Shown here piece after piece: positions 41,251 through 56,200 of a stretch of 64,000 bases of DNA (position 1 is its first letter; the number at the start of each line of letters is the position of its first letter). The notes below the pieces were generated by a model. It was not told the origin of the DNA. It saw only the letters and a program-made list of their open reading frames with translations, and did no database searches. Source of the DNA: Agapetus fuscipes. Its lineage: Eukaryota > Arthropoda > Insecta > Trichoptera > Glossosomatidae. Location of the stretch: NCBI GenBank assembly GCA_951799405.1, contig OX637359.1:2476201-2540200 (forward strand), written 5' to 3'. The translations under genes were made by a program, and so were the position numbers.

Positions 41251-44200
41251 CTAAAACAAAAACAAACAAAAATAAATTAAAAACTTAAATTAAAAGTTCT
41301 TTTGTTTATAAAGGAGTATACCCTAAATCTGCCGTTTTTGTTTCTTACACTTTATGGTCTTAGCAAAAGAGTAACAGTAATGAACAAAATCAAGCATGTT
41401 TATTATTTTTTTATGTAAATTATAAAGTTTTGAACAAAATACATAACTTAAGAATTGCCACCACAAAAAAAAATCAAAACACGTTTTTTTATATTTTTAG
41501 TTTTGTTTTCGTGTGTGCTATATTTTGGAAATATCTTTTTTCATTGTAAGATTTTTTTAATAATGTCAATAGTTTTTGGGTAAATATGGAAAAACTGTGT
41601 TCTTTGATTTAATAAGTCTTTGTTATGCCCATGGGGATCAAATCGCTTATTCGGAACCGAATAACATTGGTTCAAATCTTGCGTCTGGCCCATTTGAACA
41701 TAACTTCGACCCTGGTTCAACAGATGCCGTTGCATGCACACAAGCGTCTGCTTTCGCATGAAGACAACTGGCCAGGCAAAATAGAATGGTGGATTGCATT
41801 CCTTTCCACAAATCTATTTAATTTTTATTTATTAATATATACATTAAAAAATTGTGCCGAGAAAGAAGAATTCGACTGGTCCAAGGAAGAAGGAAGTAAC
41901 TCCAAAATTTAGGTTTTTGACTTATTTCCTTTTCTGGAGGTAACAAATCATTATATTCATTCCAAGATGACAGCCGTGTCTCCATCTCATTTAAATTCGT
42001 TAATAAATTAATGTAAAAAATACTTGAAGCATTCTTCTCCATAGAATAAATAACATTCAATTGGCTTTCCTGCAAAACTATCTTTTTTGACTTAGTGCTG
42101 TCTTCCTTGGAGCAGTTGAATTATTCTTCTGAGAAAGGCTGAGGAAGAAGAATTGGTGTACTTACGGGTGGCCACACATTGCTTCCCTTCCTCGCAGTCC
42201 ACCGCCGCGCATGGGTCGATGCATTCACAGATCGGGCAACCGTTTGCATCGATCACATTTCCAAATTCACAGTACATGTAACAAAGGGGAGGGCAGACAA
42301 CAGGCGCTGGAAAATATTATATTGGAAATTGAGTAATACCATAGACTAACTTACTGCTTTTAACATTTAATCGACCACATTTTCCAATGTCACCCCGCTT
42401 CAGGGAAGGCTGGCAAGAGTTGCAGGGCTTATGTTCATTTGAGATTGGGTTTTTTATATTGTAGGTCCACATGCGGCATGTGTAAGCGCGAAATTATGCA
42501 TGTCTGCTTGTGGGAATGCATTTAATATGAATCTCAAATGATACATATCTTTGCAGCTTAGATTTAGATAAGATTAGACATCTGTCTCAGTCCTGTCAAA
42601 CGTTGCAGTTGAGTAGTCATACAAACAAGGTTTTACTTGTCAAATTTTATGTTTTCTTTCTTTCTTCATTTTGTGTTTCGACACCCAATTATAACACATG
42701 ACATAATGTCTAAAAATAATGCATTTTTCCTTTAAAATTTGTCAATTTTATGGATCACAAGTTTTATACCGCATGCGTCTGTGTTTGGACTTATCCAGTT
42801 TCTGTTGTAAGTTCACATGCAGCATGTGCAATTCTTCAATCTGATCACTCTATACATTTCTTGGTCGTCTCTTTTTTTCTTGTTTTCTTATTCTCTCACT
42901 TCTTTTTCCTTTCACACTTCCTCTGTAAATATACTTTGCCAGTCTATCATCACTCATTCTTTCCACATGCCCAAACCATCTCATTACATTCTTTTGTACC
43001 ACAGCTTTCACATCCACTTTCAACTTACATTTTTTCTTTACCCATTCATTCCTAACTCTTTCCTTCAGAGTTTTTCCTGTCATGCTTCTCAAATGCTTCA
43101 TTTCTACCGTACATACTTTACTTATTTTGTCTTTGTACATTCCCTGTCCATGCTTCACTTCCACACATCAAAGTCTGTAACACAAAGTGGATGAATTTTG
43201 CTCCCAGCGAAAAGGATATTTGAAAATGAATTATAAGTACAATAAAGATGCAGTGAAGGCGGACATACGTGTCTGGAGAGCAAAGGTGATGGACAGGGGA
43301 AAGTGGAGGAATATCCTGGATTCAGCCAAGGCCAACCCAGGGCTGTCGAGTTCATGATGGTGATGAATCATTTAACTTACGTTTTGTGGTAATTTTTGGG
43401 ATGCACTCTCCAACAGGCCTGCAGTCAGGTCCTTCGCAGTCAACCACTGAAAGCAATACAATCCAGGTTATATTTTAAGATTATTTATTTTGGGTTCGCT
43501 GTTTTTGTGAGAATCACACCTCAATAGCCCTCGACAAGCTTTGTCGTCGCTGTAGAAAGTGCCAATCTCAACAAGGCCCAGCTGCTGTACGGCTGGATGG
43601 ACCTTTGGTTTCATATTAAACCTGAATATGGGAGGTACTGCTCCTCCCGAAACTGGTTGTGTATAAAATAAAGTTGTCAACGACGTTACCATGTTGAAAG
43701 CACCGGTTCCCATCAGATCACCGAAGTTAGGCAACATTGGGCGCGGATGCTACTTGGATGGGTGACCGCGCAGGTACACAGCGTGTCGTTGGCATCTTGG
43801 ACCGGTCCGTAGTCCAGTGGCAACACTTCGGACTCGTAAATGGAAGGTTGTGGATTCGGATCCCGGCGAAGCACAAAAACATACCATTTATATTTCCAAA
43901 TGTGCTCTCCGCTGGGTTGAAAAATTCATAAACCTTTACCGAAGACCGGTCACTGAAAGGTCCATCCAACCTTACAACAACTGGGTCTTGCTTGAGAATT
44001 GGCGCTTTCTACGGCGACGACCAAGCTCGCAGAGGGCTCTTGAGGTGTGTTACACACAAAAACAACGCTCACCAAATAAATCATCCTAATATTATTATTA
44101 TTATAAGTGAATTTCACAAATTGTATATTTATTTTAAATTTATAAAAATGTGTTGTCTGTTGAACATAATCTAAAAACGTCCTTGCTGTTCTACTAACGG

Positions 44201-47200
44201 TGACATTGTTATAAAATATTGAATAAATCTATCATTCTCCAGTAGGTATATACATTAAAATTGTGAATCGCTACATTAAATATGTATTCACGTTTAAGTC
44301 CGTCAATAAGACAAAATAAATAACACACATGTAAGAACTACCAGGGGTCAAAGAAGTGTACTAGAGTTACAAATACCATAAAATGTCATATTTTATTGAC
44401 TTACGTGATTTTTTGCAGACTTTTCCAGAAGGACAAACCTTTCCCTTGCAAGGATCAAAGCACGTGCAGGTCTGGCACCCATTTGAGTCCCTCTCGAAGC
44501 CGTAACCCTTGCACATGGCTGGGTTACAGCCAGTCAAAGGGTAACCTGAAATGTTATACAACTTTTATAGCTGTTATGTGTCATTCGGTGCTATTCTTAG
44601 ACATTTCGGTCGTCCGTTGAGCCCACGCTTTGACAAACTTATGATGCCTGGGCTGGAAGTCTCATCACCACGGTCATTCTTATCTACCGAATATCGGTAA
44701 GTACAATAAAGATGCAGTGAAGGCGGACATACGTGACTGAAGAGCAAAGGCGATGCACAGGAGAGTGGAGCAGAATCCTGGATTCCGCCAAGGCCAAAGC
44801 AGGGCTGTCGAACAAGACTAATCAGCTGTTCACTTGCGGCCATCTTGGATTGACAGATCTTCGAACAAATATGACTGTTATTCGGTAGGTAAGAATTACC
44901 GCGGTGATAAGACTTCCAGCCCAGGCATCATTAGTTTGTCAAAGTGTGGGCTCAACGGACGACCAAAATGTCTAAGAATAGAACCGATTTAAATTAAATG
45001 TCTATGGTTAGATAGATCTGATAATGTTGCTCTCTGCAAAATGCAGATATTCAGTTGGCAGCACATTTTTTCACAAGTAACATGCACCCGCTGCAGTAGC
45101 TTAAGCCCGATCACTATAAAAATATAAAAAAGTTCAAAGATTTATCAATATTTACAACTCATATTGAATGCATGCCCACAAACAGACACGTGTAAGCTTG
45201 CGCTTACAAATGCTGAATGTGTACTTTTAAGTTTAATTACAAACCTCAAATGAATATAAGCCCTGCAACTTTTGCCGACCTTCCCTGAAACAGGGTTGAC
45301 ATTGGCAAAGTGAACCATTTTTGTACAGTATGGGTGGTCAGCCTTATACCAAGTCAAGGAATTCAAATAAGTAATAAAGAAAAACTCGTCTCAATACAGA
45401 CCAGCCAAACGTTCCTAAAATGGGGTCTGCACATGATTGGCATTGACAAAATTGTGATATCACACGGCCAGTTACCTGAGTAAAAGGCGAACACAAATAT
45501 TTTGTTGTTGGTTGCTTAACTTTTCACTTGTGCCAATTTCACCTCGGTTTTGAGAGGGAGATGGCAGGAGTGGCAAAGTTTACATTCATGTGAGATTTCG
45601 TTTATTTTGCGAGTAGGTACACATGCAACCCGTATAAGCGTGAACTTACATGTGTCTGCTTGTCAGCATGCATTTAATGTGAACCATAAATGTTAATATA
45701 TTTATGCAACTTGTATAAAAGATAAAGATTTATAAGATTTGGCAATGTTGCTCTCTGGAATGAAAGTATTGTTAGGTAAATATAAAATATAAATATTTAA
45801 AATAAGTAGGTATTAGTTATAGGAATTCTGTATTGTATTGTGTGGGTAGGAATCATTGAATAAAGTACGTGAAGCATCGAGAAATAATAATTACTATGCC
45901 TTTCTGGAACTGTCTAGCAAATAAAGGTCTAGATTGTACTGTTTTAAAGAGTATAAGAAGGGTGCGAGTGGCTTGCAGGGCCAGTAGTATCATACGAGAT
46001 TTACAAACACATAGAACTAACTTGATCAGTGAACAGAAACCAAGTGGAATAGTCGAGAAAGCTTTGTGAAAATAAATTATTTTAAAAGTGTAAAATAAAT
46101 AACTGTATAAGAAGACCTGTGTATTTTAATTTGAAAGACTTTTGAACCCTAATTTCGTAACAGTATTTAATCAGTAGTACGTTCCCTCTCAAGTAACATG
46201 TATCCGCTGTAGTAGCTAAAAGCAAGTAGGAAATATTATAAGTAAGATTTATTGAAAAGAGTTGTAGATATTCAAATTTTGAATATTGACTCACCTGGTT
46301 CTTTCTTCTCACAAACTGCACTCCAACATGAATTCTCTCCCTCAGGGCAGGCAACATCTAAAATTTAAATAATAATAATCATAATAAGGTCTTTATTGTT
46401 TTTATCAATATGCACATAATATAATTACAATTACAGAAATCTAATTACAATAAATACTTCCCAAAGTTAGCATAGCTTGTGTTTCGGGGAGGAGATTTTA
46501 AAATTAATGATTAATACAGTGTTTTTCAACCTTTTTCATGACACGACCCCCAAGTATCAAAAAATATTTCGCGACCCCCCAACCCTTTTTTGTAATGTTT
46601 TTAATTTAATATAATAATTTTTACTCTTATCGACTTTTTATTTAAGTCACACAAATTATATGTTGTATAAAAAAACTGAAGTTTTCTCGACCTCTCGCGA
46701 CCCCCCTAGAGGCTCCGCGACCACCCAGGGGGTCGCGACCCACAGGTTGAAAAACGCTGGGTTAATATATTAGTTGAATGTATTTTGGATGGTTGGTGCA
46801 TTAGCACTGTGAAAATTCATCTATCTTTAGTTATTCAAACACTATTTTATTTTCACTCTTTATTTATGGATGTCGTGGAAGAGGAAGACCGAGAAAGGTA
46901 TGTATGGACCAAATTTTCGAAATAGCGAGTGAATGGGATATCCAGAGTCATATGACAAGGAGAGCTTGTATGAAAAAAGTTATGACTCTGGATGAAATGA
47001 AAGAAGTATGCAAGGACAGGAAGAAGTGGCGGCTAATCTGCAATGCTGATTTTTAATGTTGGTTTGTTGGCTTGCTACATTTTTTGCATAAGACATTTTT
47101 TACTTTTTTTGTATAGATTTATTTTTAAGGTTTTGTTGTTTTCTTATACTTTAATGTTATTTATTACTCGTATTCCTTGACTTATAGGTTGGTATGAGGC

Positions 47201-50200
47201 TGACCACCCATACTGTAAAAAATGGTTCACTTTGCCAATGTCACCCCTGTTTCAGGGAATGTCGGCAAGAGTTGCAGGGCTTATGTTCATTTGAGGTTTG
47301 GATTTTATTTGTAAGTACACAATCAGCATTTGTAAGCGCGAACTACACGTGTTTGTTTGTGGGCATACATCTGAGAGCTTTGAATGAATATATCCTTGCA
47401 ACTTAGATTATAGATTATAGATATATTATAGATTATTTGATTTTTGGACACAAACGTTTTCGACTACACAGTACCTAATCATCATCAGGCACCTGATGTT
47501 TTTTAAAATATTTTCTTCCTCTTCCTTTCAGGGAGACAACATTGTATTTCGTTCTGCAAATTTTACTTTGAATAAGACCAAGTAAGTCATCAGAATTTTC
47601 CATCCCTTAAAATTATGATTTACATTTGTTTTTTGATTTATTAATATTGTTTTTATTATTGCTTAGAATCGTTGCCTACTTCCCTCAATTATTCCCAACT
47701 TTCAAAACCCCCACTCCAAGTCTACTTGACACTGGCGCCCCTGCTCTACGTGGGAATTTGCCATACAGAAGAAGAAGAAGACGAGTCATCAGAATTTAGT
47801 CCCCTTAGAGGGGCTTAAACGGTCGATCGCGAAGGGTTTAAAGTCGATCGCCGAGGATATTGAAAAATTTCAGTGATCGATCTTAAAACTGTAGTTTTTT
47901 GCAAAAGAGAATTTATTTTTGCAATGTTAGAGATCAACAATTTTATACAGATTTGACATTTTGGCGATTTGATTGTGTGTTAACTGGTATGCGGCTGATC
48001 ACCCATACTGTAAAAAATGGTTCACTTTGCCAATGTCACCCCTGCTTCAGGGAAGGTCGGCAATAGTTGCAGGGCTTATGTTCATTCGAGATTGGGTTTT
48101 TTTATATTGTAGGTCCACATGCGGCATGAGTAAGTGCGAAATTATGCGTGTCTGCTTGTGGGAATGCATTTAATATGAATCTCAAATGATACATATCTTG
48201 CAGCTTAGATTTAGATTTAGTTCAGTTCAGTAAAATGTCGATCACCTATTCATAAATTTTTGCTAAGTCGATCTCCTCAAAAAAAAGTATGGGTACCCCT
48301 GATATAAAGGATCCTCAAGCTAAAACTTTTCCAGTTGTGTTGGGACAAATTAAATTGCTTGGAACAGATTTCATAATTGTTGGTCTTACCGACTGGTCGA
48401 CACACTTCGCCCTCTTCACAGTAGGCTTCTCTGCAAGGCTCAAGGCATTCTGAAGTGTCACATCCTGCTGAATCTTTGATGCAGCCATACTGGCATTTTC
48501 CAAGGTCGCACCCAATCAGGCATTCTACAGAAAAGAAACGAGAAAGGTTTTAAAGTTTTTCATTTTATATCTCTATTTTTAAATTCAATTGTTTTTGCAC
48601 AGTGTTAATGCACAAACCAAAGGTACACAATATTTTTATTGGGTAATTGCAGTGGTGGGGAAAACGGTTTAAAATACCATGGTATATATATACTACATTT
48701 CAAGGATCACAACAATTTATTTTTTTAGTAAATATAAAGATATCATTGACAATTTTCAAAAATAAAATAGTGAGAATTTGAGTCCCGCCAAAACGCAGCG
48801 CGGCCGGCTAGCCACGCTGTGACGTCAAAATGATGTAAATGGATCGGACAGAGTTCCTGGCCCTAATGGATACTACACTCTGAAGATACTAAGATCCATA
48901 GAAGATAGAACTATAATAATTAAGTCAACACTATGATAAAAGTCTCACCAGGTTTTTGTCCTGGAACACACGTAGTCTTTGTGCATTTTCCGGAAAGACA
49001 GTCATATGCTGAAAACATGGTAAAAGTATTGAAAATATTTGTGGGCAAAAAATGCAACTTTAGCTGAGTAAGCTGAGTATCTAAGCCTTGCCGGTATTTG
49101 GGTTTGAAACAAACCCTAAAAATTAATACCGGTAAGTTGTACTCGGCCTTCACAAGAAATGAGAACCAGACCTCGGCTGGGAAACCCCAACTCGAAATGA
49201 AGTATTTGGCGTGAGGGTGGCCTCCTTACCCGTCAAAATGAATACGATATATTATCCTAAATCACCATGTGCGACTCCTTCGGCGATAGCGTGAGCAAGA
49301 AGCTACACCATATGTGCTGCTTAGTTGTGTTGTATAAAAAAAATGTTTCTCTACTTACAGGTAGCTTTGCACACTTTTCCTGGGGAGCAGACTTTAGTTT
49401 TGCAAGGGTTTTTGCATTTGGAGGTCGAGCATCCATTGGAATCCACTTCAAAGCCAAATTCACAAACGTCATCGTTCAATCCATACACAGGGCATCTGAC
49501 TGTAAGCAAATCAAGAAAAATAATTTATAAATGTTAAGATTTTACCGGGTTCAATTTCATCAAACTTGCGGGTATTTATTTTGTACAATTTAATTTAAAA
49601 ACAAATATTATATATTTTAGGATGATTTCTTTGGTGAGCGCTGTTTTTGTGTGTATCACACCTCAATAGCCCTCTGCAAGCTTGGTCGTCGCTGTAGAAG
49701 TGCCAATTCCCAAACAAGACCCAGTTGTTGTAAGGTTGGATGGACCTTTCAGTGACCGATCTACGGTAAAGGTTTATGAACTTTTCAACCCAGCTAAGAG
49801 CACATTTGAAAATATAAATGGTATATTTTTTGTGCTCCGCCGGGAATCGAACCCACAACCTTCCCATTCAGAGTCCGCAGCGTTACCACTGAGCTACGGA
49901 CCGGTCTACTAACTAAGCTCTTGTTATTATAATTTACATTAAATTTATGTAAGTGAAATCAATACAAGTATAAAAATTATAATTAGTGAAGTATTATAAG
50001 ATTATAGATACTGCAATGAGAAAATGGTTCAATGGGCGAATGATCATTTGAATGGCTTTCAAAATATGATATATTCTAATCTAATCTAATCTAATCTAAG
50101 CTGCAAAGATATATATCATTTAAGATTTATACTAAATGCATTCCCACAAGCAGATATGTATAATTTCGCGCTAACACATGCCGCATGTGGACCTACAATA

Positions 50201-53200
50201 TAAAAACCCAATCTCAAATGAACATAAGCCTTGCAACTCTTGCCGTCCTTCCCTGAAACAGGGGTGACATTGGCAAAGTGAACCAATTTTTATATTATGG
50301 GTGGTCAGCCGCATAACAACCTATAAGTCAAGGAACATACATGACAAATTACATTTTTTAAAATCAAAGAATAAAAATAACAATATATACATGGACATAA
50401 AAAACTAAATCATAAAACCAAATAAAATAAAAATATATTGAAATGTATTTTTTACTTACAAGCTTCACAAAACCCTTTTGGTCTTACAGGGCAAGGTTTG
50501 CTTGTGCATTCTAAAAAAAATAAACACAAATTATTGTTAAAAACAGCAAGAATTTTGCTGGAGTGATGTTTTCCGGGATCTGTTGGTGTGGTCTGTGGGA
50601 GCTGGAGCTTCCGGACATTTAACCTATTTCTACGATGGGCTTCTTCAGCGGGAAGTATGATGATGAAGATGATCTTGATGAGAACTGTGATGCAAGTGTG
50701 TGTATTCTTGGAGTTCATATGTGGAACTAAATACACCTTGCGTACGTGTTTGTTAATTCAGCAGCGACATCTGTGTATTTTTCGCATGTGAAACTATGGG
50801 GTATATCAGCAAACCATCTTGCTTCTACAAGTATGTGTTTGTCGTTCAAACACCATCTATGAATTGCATTGCTAAACTTTGAAAGTAAGAAAAATTACCT
50901 ATGACTACTTTTACATTTTATGACCGTTGGTCATCCCAAAGGCGCTGCAGATTATGAAAACAAATGTGTTTTCAGGGCTTGTCTGAAAACTGCCTCCTTG
51001 TCCGTTGGCCCTGCTGGCAGAGAGTTCCAGGCCATGGGCGCAGCAACACGGAAAACCCGTTTGCCAAAAACAGTAGTCGGGCTTCTCCTCGGAAGCTCCA
51101 GGAAGCTCGGCAAAAAAAGCCTTACACTGCGCTCGGCTGAGACTGGAGCCAAATCAAGGATTGAAGAACCTATAAGAAGAGTTAACACAATATTTGGAGA
51201 GCGTGCATTTGCAGTTGCTGGCCCTCTGGCCTGGAACCACCTGCCACATCATGTGAGAGAGCTAGAGGACCATGGAAAGTTCCGGAATGCACTGAAGACA
51301 AGCAAATTTCTGGCATCGTTTGCACCAGCGCCCTTGGAGTGACTACATCACGAAACGGCGCTATAAAGAAATCATCAACTCATCATCATCATCATCCAGG
51401 GTGCTGCCAATGGTTTGCGCTGACCTCAGTGTCAGCATAATACAAAACGTTTGCTTACTTTTAACCTGACAGAGTGTCCCTCGAGGACAATTCAAGTTTT
51501 TGCAGGGATCGTAGCAACTGCACAGAGGGCAGCCATCTTTGTCCAAATTAAAACCAGCAGAACAAGCCAAAGCGCAGACTATATCAGAGCATTTTTTCGG
51601 ACCTGGAAGGCAAGGAAATATAATTATTATTCTGGTCCATAGCTTACTTGGAAGAATCAGATGGAAATATTTAAGGTCCGAATAACACGATTCCCATCGG
51701 CTTCCCTTTTGAAATTACGCAAAAAGTAAGGTATCAAACTATTTATTTCGTTTGTAACAATAAACTATCAATGAACTTTTTTCCAACTGCGCGAAATTTA
51801 TTCATTCGTGTAAAATAAAGCTGCAGACTCACGAACACTCCCGAGTATGCTCCTGAGTCTTAATTCCTGATACGATCACCGGCTTCTAGTTCAGGGGTGC
51901 CCATACTTTTTCTTGAGGAGATCGACTTTATGATCGACTTAAACTAGAAGTTTATTTTGTCCATAATAATTCTGTTTTACCTATTGATGTCGCCGCGGGC
52001 CGTATGTTGGACAGGCCTGGTTTAGCCTATCAAATATAACTCATCATGTATAATTGTTTATTAAGAAAAAAAAAATATTGAGTGTAAAATGTCAAATCTG
52101 TATTAAATTGTTAATCTCTAACATTACAAAAATAAATTTAAATAATACTATAACTAAAATAAATTTTCTTTTGCAAAAAACTACAGTTTTAAGGTCGATC
52201 ACTGAAAATTTTCGCTATCCTCGGCGATCGACTTTAAAACCTTTCGCGATCGACCGTTTGGGCACCTCTGGACTAGGATATCAGAGAGTAACAAGTCTGA
52301 GGCGCGAGAGGGGCCGGTTGATTCCACTAAATACCTTAATCCAGAGGCTCCCAAAGTGGGTGCCGCGGAGAGAGATCAGGGTTGCCGCGAGGCGCCCCTG
52401 AAGTCTACTAAAAATCAAAATTACACATTTTTTTTTTTTTTTTTAATTGTGAAGAGGATTGCAATTCACCAACCTATTCTGCCTGGCCAGATGTCTTCAT
52501 GCGAAAGCAGAAGCTTGTGTGCATACATGAATACAAACATCGATCGATATTATATGACTAGGGTGCCGTGAGAAAACTCAAAATTTCAAAGGGTGCCGTG
52601 ACTTGAAAAAGTTTGAGAACCTCTGCCTTAATCAATCAACTGGTTAGACAGGTATGTAGACTAGTGGTTAAGGCAATGGGCTCATAATCAGATGGTCGTG
52701 AGTTTGGTTCTCATTGGAACACAAAGAAAACCATTTGCCTCTACAAAAGACCTGCCACGAAGGGGTCCATCTAGCCTTACAGTTATTGGGTCTGGCTTGA
52801 GAATTGCCGCTATCTATTCGTAGAGGGCTCTTGAGGTGTGATTCAAACAGTGCTCACCAATTAAATTGTCCTTATACTTTTGTTATTAAACTTTTTAGAG
52901 TCTGTGCATGTACAGAGTGAAAATTCATTTGACAGTTAAAACAATGTTTTACCATTTATATTTTTAAATATTTATAAAATTCATTTGAATTATAATTAAT
53001 TTGTAGAGAAAAGCGTTTCATATTTTCACATTTAAATGCTCTTATATTTACTAAAATTCATTGTAATGGACTTTCTAAGAAGTATGATTGGGAAAAAACG
53101 GAGTGACAGGGTGAAGAATGATTTTGTAAGAAAAGAATGTGGTGCAAAAGAAAGTGTGAAAGTGAAGATTAAAAGAAGTTTGTTAAGATGGTTTGGGCAT

Positions 53201-56200
53201 ATGGAGAGAATGAATGAGGAAAGACTGACGAAGAAAGTATATGTTGGTAGAATAGATGGATGTCGTGGTAGAGGAAGACCGAGAAAGGTATGGATGGACC
53301 AAATATCCGAAATTGCGAATGAATGGAATATCCAGAGTCATAATAAAAGAAGAGCTTGTATGAAGAAGGTTATGACTCTGGAGGAAATGAAAGAAGTATG
53401 CAAGGATAGAAAGAAATGGCGGTTGATCTGTGATGTTGGCGGCTAGGGTTTGTTAAAGTGAAATTGGTTTTATGATTTAGTTTTTTATGTCCATGTATAT
53501 ATTGTTATTTTTATTCTTTGATTTAAAAAATGTAATTTGTCATGTATGTTCCTTGACTTATAGGTTGTTATGCGGCTGACCACCCATAATTTAAAAATTG
53601 GTTCACTTTGCCAATGTCACCCCTGTTTCAGGGAAGGACGGCAAGAGTTGCAAGGCTTATGTTCATTTGAGATTGGGTTTTTATATTGTAGGTCCACATG
53701 CGGTATGTGTTAGCGCGAAATTATACATATCTGCTTGTGGGAATGCATTTAGTATAAATCTTAAATGATATATATCTTTGGAGCTTAGATTAGATTAGAT
53801 TAGATTGTACTCTTTTTTTTTATTGAATAAGAACTGAAAGACTACAACATACCTTTTGGCACACAGCTGGTCTTAGCACATGTTCCTTTATCGCATTTGT
53901 AACCTGAAATTAAAACAGACAATAAGTCATGGAAGTAGTATTAAAAAGATTGAGGGGCTCTAAATGTGATTTAGTACCAATCAACATGATGCACCGTCTT
54001 TGACAACATACATTGCTTATAATCTCACTCACGACATGTGAAATGCTTTTCTAATTTTCTATGTAAGCAACGTGTCTCTACTCCGTCTTCAATCTATTTA
54101 CATATCACCATGGAAACCATGAAATCACCATGGCAACGGAATTTGTCATGCGGCAAGGAGTTACACTATATGTGTAGCTTAGTCGCGTTTTTTTACGCAT
54201 TGCGTCATGGAATTTAATATACTCGCCGTAATACAAAATAAAGTCACCTTTCTTTTTTATCTATCAAGTTTCTTTGTTTGTGAAACACAGATCGAAATTA
54301 CAAGAAAAAATATTTCTTCCTTGACTTATAGGTTGGTATGACGCTGACCACCCATACTTAAAAAAATAGGTTCTTTTGTCCATGCCATCCATGGTTCAGG
54401 TAACGGGGGAAAAGGGTTTTATAAATTCATATATTTTTACAACTTAATTAAGAGTATAGATTATAGAGCTATAATTACTCTGATTTTTTACATAATTTAA
54501 GCAAACTCACCCTGTGCCTTGCACACTTTGCCAGGAGGGCACACTTTGTCCTTGCAGGGATCCACGCATGTGCAAGTAGTGCAGCCATTGGAGTCCTTCT
54601 CAAAGCCAAACTCACACAGCGCTGGGTTGCAGCCCGTCAGAGGACATTCTAAAACCAACGAGTTTAGAGAAATTAAGCCTGTTTACAGCAATTAACTAAT
54701 TGACAATTAAATAATTAAAGTAGATGGTTTGCCACATACCTATTGCCTTTGCTACACAGCTTGTTCTTGCACATGTCCCTTTGTCACATGCATATGCTGG
54801 AATTAAAAATATGTCAATAAGTTTGTGAGGTTTCATGGCTGGCTTCAGATCGTTGATGTTTTTCTGCCGTGTCATTTTGTGACATGGATGACTTGCTTGA
54901 ACTCCTCATAGTAAGAAGTACAAGTACAAAATTTATATAGCGCCTTGTATGACAGTGTGTCATTGCAAAGGCGCTTGTCCATATGATTGGACGAAGAGGT
55001 GAGTCTTCAGACGTCTTTTGAACAGTTCCTCCAAATCCAGTTCCCTCAGTTAACAAGTATGTTCTCATGCTGAAGAAGATGGTGTTATGATTTTACTGGG
55101 CTCTTTTTAAATTAAACCGCAATTATTTTTTATAAAATAACTTATTTTACACAATTTGGTTCACAATTTACAACAATTGATTTCTAGCTCTGGCTGTTGA
55201 CTTCACGACTCAATGTTTTAATCGAAACTCCCTGATGCCACATTGCAGCCCCTTTATAAAGGTATAAAAGAGATCTCTCTTGCATATTCCAGACCATTCG
55301 ATCTCTGTTTTATATTACGCTAGACAGCTGTTCATGTACCTTACGACTACCATCGTGGATCATACTGGACTGTTCTACACACAATATTGTACCTATTCAG
55401 GCGTGCGTAGGTACTTCGAAGTATGAGTTCATAACACTATCATCATCATACTAGTGCCAGACTGTTCTATGTATGCATGTAGGTATTCCAAGTTCGAAAC
55501 AATACATTAAAAAAGGTTTTTTTTTGTTCTCGATTTAAACTCTTTTTTGTTTGCTTTTCATAAAACTTTTGGAATTCTACTTTTATTTGTTTTTTTATCA
55601 TAATATGTTAGCAAACTCACCCTGTGCCTTGCACACTTTGCCGGCAGGGCACACTTTTCCCTTGCAGGGATCCACGCATGTGCAAGTAGTGCAGCCATTG
55701 GAGTCCTTCTCAAAGCCAAACTCACACAAGTCTGGGTTGCATCCAGTCAGAGGACATTCTGGAAGAAAATAAGTTGAAATAATGTTGAAAGAAGACATAG
55801 AATTCTTCAAGAAGTGAATAGTCATGAGCGACTTTCCAAGAAGTAGCAACAAACATCTTGAAGGTATCCAATGATCCAGTGGCTTATGTACCAATTGATT
55901 CAAAGATGACTTTTTAATGAAAAAAATCACATTCTACACAATTTGAGCTAAGAAAAAATCATAAAATACAATAATGTAAGAGTTGTTTGATTTACTTCTT
56001 AAATAAATTTCCAGTTTTCATAAGACACATTAAGTATTCCTTGACTTATATAGGTTTGTATGACTGTATGAGGCTGATCATTGATATCATAAAAAATATT
56101 CACTTTGCCAATGTCTCCCCTGTTTCAGGAAAATTCAGCTTTGATCTGGTTTGATGTTCGGCAAGATCTTTGGTGAAGGTTTCTCATGAATTATTCAAGC

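Noticed and set aside
43675..43796. Functional 5S rRNA gene
   Set aside because: Only partly matching 5S, with changes in conserved stretches, and fused to a tRNA-like part and SINE body present in many copies.
49359..49495. Alternative acceptor for exon a11 at the second AG
   Set aside because: It would put the exon in a different phase from every other exon of the cluster, while the first AG keeps phase 1.
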